A DNA stretch of 10,942 nucleotides. Origin: JAGVSR01 sp964458265 (lineage in GTDB: Bacteria; Pseudomonadota; Alphaproteobacteria; Rhizobiales; Hyphomicrobiaceae). The number at the start of each line of letters is the position of its first letter. Position 1 is the stretch's first letter. The stretch is from assembly GCA_964458265.1 (NCBI GenBank), contig CAYWIF010000055.1, positions 1 to 10,942 of the forward strand, given 5' to 3'. Positions 1-5,398 of this stretch are shown here, piece by piece. The position numbers and the translations under genes were made by a program. The notes beneath the pieces are model-generated. The model was not told the origin of the DNA and searched no databases. It saw nothing but the letters and a program-made list of their open reading frames with translations.

Positions 1-1469
1 AGAAGACCCGACCCGGTGTCCGAAATTGCCGACGTGACGATCGCCTGGTCGCGGTCGTTCGACATGCGCAAGGCGAAGACCGTATTGCACTGCGACAGGA
101 TGGTGGGATCGATCTCGGCCGGCCGCTGCGTCACGATGCACAGCGAAGCGCCGTACTTGCGGCCCTCCTTCGCAATCTTGGCAATCGCTCTTTTGCACGG
201 CTCGAAGCCGGCATTGGGGTTGAGCGGCACGTAGCGATGCGCTTCCTCGCATACGAGCGTGACGGGAACCTTGCCTTCGCCCCACAACGAGAAATCGAAT
301 GTCATGCGGCACAGAACCGAGACGACGACGTTGACGATCTCGGTTGGGATGCCGGTCAGTTCCAGAATGGTGATGGGCTTGCCTTGCACGGGCACACGGA
401 AGATGCGCGACAGGATCTGCGCCATGCCGTCGTAAACGGTCAGCGAGCCGAACATGAACGCATAGCGTCCGTCCTGCGAAATAGTGTCGATGCGCGATCG
501 CAAGTTCCGGTAGGGCGCCAGATCGCGCTTGTTCTCCAGCTTGCCCATGCGCTCGTCGATGAGGCTCGTCAGATCCGAGATGCGATAGGGGACCGGCGTA
601 TCGACGGTGAACCGGTTGTGATCGAGCCCGCCACGGCGGAACTTCTGACTGTCCGACTGGCGGCCCGCCGCGTAGCGGGTTTTAGCCATCGGGATTAACT
701 CCTGCAGGATTTCGATTTCCTGCTTGCGCTCCGGATCGCCGACGAGAACTTCGGTAGCCTCCTCGAAGTTCAACAGCCACAGCGGCAGCTGCATGTTCCA
801 GGGGCTGATGACCTCCGCCAGTTCGCCGAAGGACGTCGCGTATTCGTTGTGGGGATCGAGCAGCACGATATGCGCCGCGGGATGCTCGTCGAGGATTGAG
901 CGCAGAATGAGTGCGGTCGTGCACGACTTGCCCGTGCCGGTCGTGCCGAGGATCGCGAAATGTTTTCCCAGGAGATCGTCGACCCGCACGCGGGCGTCGA
1001 TGGTCGCATCCTGACGGATGCAGCCGACCCGAACCGATCGGGTATCCGTTCCGCAAAATGCCAGTGTCAGCTCAGCCTTGGTCGCCACGCGGACCCGGTC
1101 GCCCAGGCCCGGATAGACGGTCACGCCGCGATTGAAGCTTGCCGCAGCGCCGTTGGTGTTGCGCCACAACTCCCCGACGAGGCCCAGTTCGGCAATCCAG
1201 ATCTCGTTCTCGCCCTCGCGCTGCGCGGGCACCGGAACGCTCAATGCCGAGACAATCGCCAGAACGACCGTATTTGCCGTATCGATGGCCAGCAGCGTGC
1301 CCATTTCCGGGCGATCCTGGTTGTTGCGGATCGTCCCATCGCGCGGCGTGTCGAGCAGCACGATGGCCTTCGAGCCGGTCACCGAAACAATGCGTCCAAT
1401 CGAGCCGTCGACAGACGTCAGGCTGACCGGTGTCGTGCCTGCATTGAGGCTATGGACCATGTCGTTCAT
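1..1469 (-). CDS. HerA/DUF87-family hexameric ATPase, partial (C-terminus beyond left edge)
   Basis: 489 codons are visible, read leftwards from ATG at 1469; the end lies outside the window. The order fits the HerA family. An N-terminal beta-rich HAS-barrel-like segment (about residues 20-160, containing GSIGRIVSV) is followed by a RecA-like ATPase core. Its Walker A is GTTGTGKS at 175-182, with DPHNEY at 206-210 region. Walker B is VTLVCEEAH at 403-411, and the family motif TQRPAEIDPTILSQCNT lies near 447-463. HerA proteins are ring-shaped DNA-translocating ATPases, often working with the nuclease NurA in end resection; others partner with effector enzymes in phage defence. No nuclease or effector is visible here. 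Its upstream neighbour is a histidine kinase ending 19 nt before this start, so the two are probably co-transcribed. The ribosome site is weak (AGGTGCGGGG); a second ATG three codons in (1460) is possible. The family call is secure; the role is not. Confidence 0.93.
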   Translation of the reverse strand, partial: MNDMVHSLNAGTTPVSLTSVDGSIGRIVSVTGSKAIVLLDTPRDGTIRNNQDRPEMGTLLAIDTANTVVLAIVSALSVPVPAQREGENEIWIAELGLVGELWRNTNGAAASFNRGVTVYPGLGDRVRVATKAELTLAFCGTDTRSVRVGCIRQDATIDARVRVDDLLGKHFAILGTTGTGKSCTTALILRSILDEHPAAHIVLLDPHNEYATSFGELAEVISPWNMQLPLWLLNFEEATEVLVGDPERKQEIEILQELIPMAKTRYAAGRQSDSQKFRRGGLDHNRFTVDTPVPYRISDLTSLIDERMGKLENKRDLAPYRNLRSRIDTISQDGRYAFMFGSLTVYDGMAQILSRIFRVPVQGKPITILELTGIPTEIVNVVVSVLCRMTFDFSLWGEGKVPVTLVCEEAHRYVPLNPNAGFEPCKRAIAKIAKEGRKYGASLCIVTQRPAEIDPTILSQCNTVFALRMSNDRDQAIVTSAISDTGSGL

Positions 1470-1488
1470 GACTTAAATATCCCCGCAC

Positions 1489-2373
1489 CTAAATTGCTGC
1501 GCCGCTGCCGAGCACGGCATCGCGGGCTTCACGTATGTTGATCGTCGAAGCGGCTGGCAGAACGACGCCAATTTCCGTTCCCTTGCCCTTTTCACTCGTG
1601 ATTCTGAGCTGCCCGCCGTGCAGTTCGATCAGCGACCGCGCGATCGGCAAGCCCAGGCCCGTGCCTTCGCGCCAGCGCGTGCGTTTGCCGTCAACCTGCC
1701 CGAATGGGGTCGCCGCCAGCGCGATCTCCTCCGCCGTCATCCCGACGCCCGTGTCGCGAACGATGACGCAAGCCCGGCCGTCGGCCAGCCGCACGGCTTC
1801 GATTTTCACCGCGCCCCCGTGAAGCGTGAACTTGATGGCGTTCGAGACCAGGTTGTTAAAGGCCTGCCGGAGCTTGATGGCATCGCCCCGCACCGGCGGC
1901 AGGTTGGCGGAAACCTCCAGATCGAGGCTGACGCTCGCCTCACGGGCGGCATTCCGGTTGGCCGAGTAAGTTGCCTCGAGGATTTCCTCGACGTTGATCT
2001 CATGCGCATCGAGCGTAAATCGTCCGCTCTGCATCTTTGAGATGTCGAGAATGTCATTGATCACCGACAGCAGGTGTGCCGCCGCTTCATTGATCAGCTT
2101 GGAGTATTCGACAATATCGGCATCGGCGATGCGGCGGGTTTCGTGCTCGCTCAAGATCTTGGAAAAGCCGATCATGGTGTTGAGCGGCGTTCTGAGCTCG
2201 TGACTCATGTTGGAAATGAATTCGCTCTTCACGCGGCTGGCGAGTTCGGCCTCGATCCGCGCGGCATGTTCGGCCTCGCGCGTCCGCTGACGCAGGATCG
2301 CGTCGCCGATAAGCGAAGCGTAGTCTCCCATGAGAGACGCGCTGCTCTGCTTGCTGATGAAACCCCGAAGCAT
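1489..2373 (-). CDS. Soluble histidine kinase (HisKA-HATPase), no sensor domain
   Basis: 294 residues. A short helical or coiled N-terminus (1-50) leads into the HisKA H-box FISNMSHELRTPLN, with the phospho-acceptor His at 58. The HATPase_c domain has the N-box FNNLVSNAIKF (172-182), G1 DTGVGM (207-212), F-box PFGQ (223-226) and G2 GTGLGLPI (237-244). All motifs for autophosphorylation are intact. No transmembrane segment, PAS, GAF, HAMP or receiver domain is seen, so it should be cytoplasmic and take its input through the N-terminal helix or a partner. The H-box resembles the PleC/DivJ/PdhS group of alphaproteobacteria, but this is similarity of a short motif and does not show a cell-cycle role. 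No response regulator lies in the window. The gene starts 96 nt after tonB ends and is followed closely by the HerA-type ATPase. The region before ATG 2373 has no clear Shine-Dalgarno, so the exact start is uncertain. Confidence 0.92.
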   Translation of the reverse strand: MLRGFISKQSSASLMGDYASLIGDAILRQRTREAEHAARIEAELASRVKSEFISNMSHELRTPLNTMIGFSKILSEHETRRIADADIVEYSKLINEAAAHLLSVINDILDISKMQSGRFTLDAHEINVEEILEATYSANRNAAREASVSLDLEVSANLPPVRGDAIKLRQAFNNLVSNAIKFTLHGGAVKIEAVRLADGRACVIVRDTGVGMTAEEIALAATPFGQVDGKRTRWREGTGLGLPIARSLIELHGGQLRITSEKGKGTEIGVVLPAASTINIREARDAVLGSGAAI

Positions 2374-2469
2374 GGTTGTGCCGTTTGTCAGATAATCGGC
2401 ACGAGCCTATCGGCGAATGGATAATCCGGGGTTAACCAGCGCCTTAAGCTTTGAATTCAATCGCGGATA

Positions 2470-3183
2470 TTACCGAACCGTAAATCGGAACGGGACTGAA
2501 ACGACCAGCGTCGGCTGATTGAGGTCGTTGGGCATGGCGGGGAACGGAGCCGCTTTTTCCACAGAGGCCAGAGCCGCGTCATCGAGTTGCTTATTGCCCG
2601 AGCTGACCGCGATCTCGCGCGTCAAAAGTTGTCCGTCGGCGCCGACGGTGAAGCGAACCACGGTCGTCCCGACCTTGCGTGTGCGCGGGTTCACCTTCCG
2701 CGTTTCCAGATGCGTGCGCAGCTTGCCGAGGTACATGCTTTGCGCCGTTGCCTCGCCGCCGGTCTTTGGCGCGCTGGCGGCCCGCTTTTCTTCGACGGCG
2801 ATCTGCGCCGCCTGTTCGATGGTCGCGACTTGCGGCGGGACGGGCTCGGTGACGGGTTCGGGCTTGATTTCCTCGATCTCTTGTTCAGGACCTGTCGCCG
2901 ACTGGATGACCTGGGTCTCCTCGACCTCTTCGAGTTCCTTTACCTCCTCCACGGCCGGCCGGGCTTCGCTCGCCTCCATGGGCTCGGCCTCGACGGCCTG
3001 AACGGTCGCTTCATCCTGGCCCCACATATCGAGCCCTTCGATGGCGATGCCCTGCTCGACGTAAATCTGTTCGTCCCCTTCGCCCGAGTTGAGCGCTGCC
3101 CCTCCTGGCACGACCAGCATCCACGCCGCGAAAGCAGCGTGCGCGCCGAACGACAGCAGCCAGGTCAGGGGTTTCAGCATCAT
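2470..3183 (-). CDS. tonB: TonB family energy transducer
   Basis: 237 residues from ATG 3183. An N-terminal membrane anchor (about 7-26) carries S11-x3-H15, the same Ser/His spacing as in the E. coli TonB anchor, where it couples to ExbB/ExbD. A periplasmic linker follows (about 30-145), very rich in Glu from 62 to 109 with a Pro-containing part (EPVTEPVPP). The C-terminal TonB domain spans about 150-237 and includes VVRFTVGADGQL and DDAALASVEKAAPFPAMP, the family's typical signature. It spans the periplasm and transfers ExbBD energy to receptors, most plausibly the receptor at 5399. It is the last gene of the exbB-exbD-tonB operon, 22 nt after exbD. A TTG at 3198 would add five residues, but AAGGA would then directly abut the start, so I prefer ATG 3183 (spacing about 15, still imperfect; the adjacent GTG at 3186 is also possible). 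Confidence 0.93.
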   Translation of the reverse strand: MMLKPLTWLLSFGAHAAFAAWMLVVPGGAALNSGEGDEQIYVEQGIAIEGLDMWGQDEATVQAVEAEPMEASEARPAVEEVKELEEVEETQVIQSATGPEQEIEEIKPEPVTEPVPPQVATIEQAAQIAVEEKRAASAPKTGGEATAQSMYLGKLRTHLETRKVNPRTRKVGTTVVRFTVGADGQLLTREIAVSSGNKQLDDAALASVEKAAPFPAMPNDLNQPTLVVSVPFRFTVR

Positions 3184-3205
3184 CACGGCGACCGGCAATC
3201 CTTGA

Positions 3206-3700
3206 TCAAGGGGTCGAGGCAGGAGGTGCGGTTAAGGGTGTCGCGGCTCCCGGAGCAGCAGCATCGCCGCCACTGGGCTTCTGCGAGAGCAGTGAGACGC
3301 GGCTATACCCGCTCTGGCCGACGAGCCCGAGCAGATCCATCACCTCGCCGTACGGGTTTTTCTTGTCGGCACGCACGTAGATGACGGCATCGCCCTCGGT
3401 CGCCAGAATGTCCCGAAGCTTTGGCACGAGCGCGTCCTTGCTGACGAAATCGTTGCGGATCTGGAGCTGGCCGTCCGCCGTCAGCGTCACCACCATCGGC
3501 TTTTTTGACTGTCCGAGCTTTGCCGCCGTCGTCTTCGGCAATTCGATCGGTACGCCGGTCACCAACAGCGGCGCCGCGACCATGAAAATAATCAATAGGA
3601 CGAGCATCACGTCCACCATGGGCGTAATGTTGATTTCTGCCATCGGGCGGTATCCGCCGTCCTCGCCGTCTCCGGGGGAGACGTTGGCACTCATACCCAT
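3206..3700 (-). CDS. exbD: Biopolymer transport protein ExbD (ExbD/TolR family)
   Basis: 164 residues. A short cytoplasmic N-terminus ends in the conserved MAEINITPMVDVMLVLLIIF, a single transmembrane helix (about 28-45) with the essential proton-pathway Asp at 30. The periplasmic ExbD/TolR domain covers about 46-140 (including GVPIELPKT and YVRADK). It ends in an Ala/Pro-rich tail (about 142-164) longer than the core fold needs. In the inner membrane it forms the proton-driven motor with ExbB that powers TonB. Its ATG overlaps the exbB stop by one base (ATGA arrangement), implying translational coupling, and tonB follows 22 nt after its stop. ExbD is preferred over TolR because a TonB-type protein follows and no TolA, TolB or Pal is seen. 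ATG 3694 is a possible alternative start. Confidence 0.95.
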   Translation of the reverse strand: MGMSANVSPGDGEDGGYRPMAEINITPMVDVMLVLLIIFMVAAPLLVTGVPIELPKTTAAKLGQSKKPMVVTLTADGQLQIRNDFVSKDALVPKLRDILATEGDAVIYVRADKKNPYGEVMDLLGLVGQSGYSRVSLLSQKPSGGDAAAPGAATPLTAPPASTP

Positions 3701-4407
3701 CAGTACGCCTTTCCAGCGCGCAGCGGCTCGACGCCGGCCCGCGATGCGGCATCAACATGGGGCCGCGAGATGTTTCGTGCAATCTCGCCGATCGCGGTGT
3801 TGCCGCGCTGGCTGGCCCGGCCGAGTTTCACCGCGTAGTGATTGTAGGCCATCACGGCCGGAATAGCGGCCACGAGCCCCAACCCCGTGGCAAACAGAGC
3901 TTCGGCGATACCCGGCGCAACGGTCGCCAAACTGGTGTCCTGTCGCGCGGCAATGGCGGTGAAGCTGTTCATGATTCCCCAGACCGTCCCGAACAGACCG
4001 ATGAATGGCGCGGCCGATCCGATGGTCGCGAGAAACGGCAATCCGGCCTCGATCGATTCCAGCTCGCTCTTGAAGCGCAGCTTCATCGCCCGTTCCAGCC
4101 GCGCGCGGATTTCGCTCCGGCCTTCTCCCCGCGACGCCCCGTCGTTGGCTTCAGATTCGGCAGATGCCAGCACGCGGCGAACGAGTCCATGCGCCTGCGT
4201 CGAGTCCGACGAACCGTCGGCGAAGGTTTCCAGCGCCCGTACGTCAGATTTGAGCCGCCACGTCCGGTAGGATTTCTCCAGCACGATGGCCCAGCACGCG
4301 ATGGAAGATAGAACGAGCAACAGCATAACGCCCTTCACGATCGGGTCGGCGGCTGCGACAAGCTCCATGATGGAGATGGTGGATTGCGGGGATGCGTTCA
4401 GTAGCAC
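3700..4407 (-). CDS. exbB: TonB-system energizer ExbB (MotA/TolQ/ExbB family)
   Basis: 235 residues. Three transmembrane helices are visible at about 24-44, 123-149 and 169-190, with the cytoplasmic domain between the first two, as in ExbB/TolQ. The second helix contains FIGLFGTVWGIMNSF; the Asn-Ser-Phe ending favours ExbB over TolQ. The third contains APGIAEALFATGLGLVAAIPA, the family's channel-lining signature. It forms the pentameric proton channel around ExbD. The start is GTG at 4407, supported by GAAGGA eight bases upstream; the first in-frame ATG (4368) would remove 13 residues and has weaker support. It begins 30 nt after the small secreted-protein gene and overlaps exbD by one base, so all four genes form one transcription unit. 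Confidence 0.94.
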   Translation of the reverse strand: MLLNASPQSTISIMELVAAADPIVKGVMLLLVLSSIACWAIVLEKSYRTWRLKSDVRALETFADGSSDSTQAHGLVRRVLASAESEANDGASRGEGRSEIRARLERAMKLRFKSELESIEAGLPFLATIGSAAPFIGLFGTVWGIMNSFTAIAARQDTSLATVAPGIAEALFATGLGLVAAIPAVMAYNHYAVKLGRASQRGNTAIGEIARNISRPHVDAASRAGVEPLRAGKAY

Positions 4408-4437
4408 GGGACTTTCCTTCGCGTTGCGGTACGCAGC

Positions 4438-4920
4438 CTACTTCGAGATTTGTACGTTGCTGAGTGACTTGAGCGTGATCGCGTCGAGACACTTCTCGAC
4501 CGGTCCCTTGTCGGATTTGCATTCCATGACGTCGTGCACGAGGAAGCTGCCGATTTTGTCGCAAGCCGTGCCGTCAAGATCGAACATCTTGACCGTCTTC
4601 TTCGAGCTTTTGATCGGCGCGAGATCGAGCATCAACCGGCGTCCGATGACGCCATCGGTGTGGAACAGGATGAGGTCGAGCTTGAGCGCCTCGAAGACCG
4701 TCTGACCGGGATTATCGACGACGGTATAAACGCGGCAACCCTTGTCGACCGCCTCGAGTTTGTTCAATTCTACCGAAAGCTGCGGCGTGCTCGTAGCGGC
4801 TGGCTGCGGCGAACTCTCGCCGGCCAGGACGTGGCCTGGCGAAGCGGTGATGACTGTTGCGATCAACGTCACGGCCAGCGCGATTGCGCCGGCATATGCG
4901 AAACGAACTCTCAAACTCAT
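4438..4920 (-). CDS. Small secreted four-cysteine protein at the head of the exbBD-tonB operon
   Basis: 160 residues from ATG 4920. The start is chosen because GGGAG lies just upstream and it leaves an N-terminal signal peptide: basic MSLRVR, a hydrophobic core to about residue 26, and a likely cleavage after VLA33. A longer frame from 5004 would bury the signal peptide behind 28 hydrophilic residues. After a short Pro/Ser/Thr linker (34-47) comes a compact domain (48-160) with Cys at 62, 120, 134 and 144, able to form two disulfides in the periplasm. Segments such as LELNKLEAVDKGCRVY-like (about 50-65), LKLDLILFHTDGVIGRRL and VKMFDLDGTACDKIG look like a conserved protein of unknown function that I associate with TonB/ExbB operons in alphaproteobacteria; this association is from memory. 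There is no twin-arginine motif. It is first in the operon, 30 nt before exbB, so it may modulate the TonB complex or handle the ligand in the periplasm (inference). Confidence 0.85.
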   Translation of the reverse strand: MSLRVRFAYAGAIALAVTLIATVITASPGHVLAGESSPQPAATSTPQLSVELNKLEAVDKGCRVYTVVDNPGQTVFEALKLDLILFHTDGVIGRRLMLDLAPIKSSKKTVKMFDLDGTACDKIGSFLVHDVMECKSDKGPVEKCLDAITLKSLSNVQISK

Positions 4921-5048
4921 CTCTCCCAAGTACCCACGAAACGACGCCTCCGCAGGCGTTGCAATGCGGCCGTCGTGATAACGTTGATTGAGCCAGCACA
5001 GCACCGCATTGCTGTTGCTCTGCTTGCGCGCCGCCGTTCTGTTATAAC

Positions 5049-5054
5049 CTTATA
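5049..5054 (-). promoter_or_regulatory. Possible -10 box for the exbB-exbD-tonB operon
   Basis: TATAAG on the minus strand matches the bacterial -10 consensus at five of six positions and sits in a locally AT-rich island (GTTATAACCTTATAG) about 130 nt before the ATG at 4920. A recognisable -35 at the right distance is missing (the region is GC-rich), so it would need an activator or a looser sigma factor. Weak call. Confidence 0.25.
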
Positions 5055-5106
5055 GTTCGGGCCCGTTCCAGGCGCGCCGGATTACGTTTTGATCACGTGC
5101 CAAGAC

Positions 5107-5136
5107 CGTTCACTTTTTCGAGCCGCAGGGTGAACG
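5107..5136. repeat. 7-bp inverted repeat in the divergent region
   Basis: CGTTCAC (5107-5113) and GTGAACG (5130-5136) are perfect complements separated by 16 nt, so the arm centres are about two helical turns apart, a common layout for a dimeric DNA-binding protein. It shares no bases with the GGAA/TTCC palindromes and lies between the possible operon promoter and the receptor-side sites. A 7-bp match within 500 nt can arise by chance. Confidence 0.35.
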
Positions 5137-5226
5137 CGGCCACTGAAATAACGGGCGAAACCGGGCACGATCAAGGACTATTGCTGAGAACGGTTCCAAT
5201 CTCATCGGAATCCCGAACTCCTGCTA

Positions 5227-5249
5227 GCATCGGGAAAAATTCCCGATGC
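5227..5249. promoter_or_regulatory. Perfect 10-bp inverted repeat, putative operator site 1
   Basis: GCATCGGGAA (5227-5236) and TTCCCGATGC (5240-5249) are perfect reverse complements around an AAA spacer, the best palindrome in the region. The core GGGAA-N3-TTCCC recurs at 5294 and, with a one-base wider spacer, at 5362 and 8373. No T-run follows and no gene ends here, so a terminator is unlikely; a dimeric regulator site fits better. It lies 150 nt before the receptor start and 307 nt before the tonB operon start. Confidence 0.7.
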
Positions 5250-5293
5250 CGACGCGACACATCGGCTCTAAATCCAACACAATCCCCGCATCC

Positions 5294-5306
5294 GGGAATT
5301 CTTCCC
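5294..5306. promoter_or_regulatory. Putative operator site 2 (GGGAA-TTC-TTCCC)
   Basis: GGGAA and TTCCC arms of five bases around a three-base spacer, identical in arm sequence and spacing to the core of site 1 although the spacer differs. It lies immediately upstream of a possible -35 element (TTGCTG, 5309-5314) for the receptor gene, where a bound protein could block or recruit RNA polymerase. Confidence 0.65.
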
Positions 5307-5308
5307 AA

Positions 5309-5336
5309 TTGCTGCGCGACCCCGAACCGACATAGT
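5309..5336 (+). promoter_or_regulatory. Possible promoter of the TonB-dependent receptor gene
   Basis: TTGCTG (5309-5314) and CATAGT (5331-5336) are separated by 16 nt and partly match the housekeeping -35/-10 consensus. Transcription would begin near 5343, giving a leader of about 55 nt that contains putative operator site 3. The match is moderate and rests on position between the palindromes as much as on sequence. Confidence 0.35.
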
Positions 5337-5361
5337 GGAGTTACGTGAGTAGGAATGCTTA

Positions 5362-5373
5362 GGAATTTATTCC
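5362..5373. promoter_or_regulatory. Putative operator site 3 (GGAAT-TT-ATTCC)
   Basis: Perfect five-base arms around TT, giving GGAA and TTCC half-sites four bases apart, one more than in sites 1 and 2. An additional AGGAA half-site begins at 5351, exactly 10 nt before the AGGAA at 5361, so two half-sites face the same side of the helix. It lies 25 nt before the receptor ATG, in the leader or over the initial transcribed region, a position typical for repression. Confidence 0.55.
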
Positions 5374-5398
5374 CGAGCAATCAAAGTCCGGGGGGACA

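Larger units (their letters stand above)
4921..5398. promoter_or_regulatory. Divergent regulatory region between the tonB operon and the receptor gene
   Basis: 478 nt with no convincing gene. Three copies of a GGAA-N3/4-TTCC palindrome lie in the half nearer the receptor (5227-5249, 5294-5306, 5362-5373), and a degenerate head-to-tail form TCGGAA/TCCCGA lies at 5205-5216. A separate 7-bp inverted repeat is at 5107-5136. Near the minus-strand operon there is a small hairpin (ACGCCT/AGGCGT, 4944-4959) in the presumed leader. A TATAAG box on the minus strand (5049-5054) could be the -10 of the operon, but I see no good -35 for it. Confidence 0.75.

Noticed and set aside
237..1541. Several plus-strand frames over the left end
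   Set aside because: All are antisense to the HerA-like ATPase, whose Walker A, Walker B and family motifs lie in the minus-strand frame.
2430..2460. Cluster of short palindromes (GGTTAACC, CTTAAG, AAGCTT, TTGAATTCAA) between tonB and the kinase gene
   Set aside because: They are short, unrelated to each other and AT-biased by chance. There is no stem strong enough for a terminator and no clear promoter; the gap probably holds a weak promoter or is read through.
4921..5004. 28-residue N-terminal extension of the small secreted protein from an ATG at 5004
   Set aside because: It would place hydrophilic residues ahead of a clear signal peptide, and the internal ATG at 4920 has a GGGAG ribosome site.
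5097..5348. 83-codon open frame in the divergent region
   Set aside because: It overlaps the palindromic sites, its composition is not protein-like, and it lacks a ribosome site.
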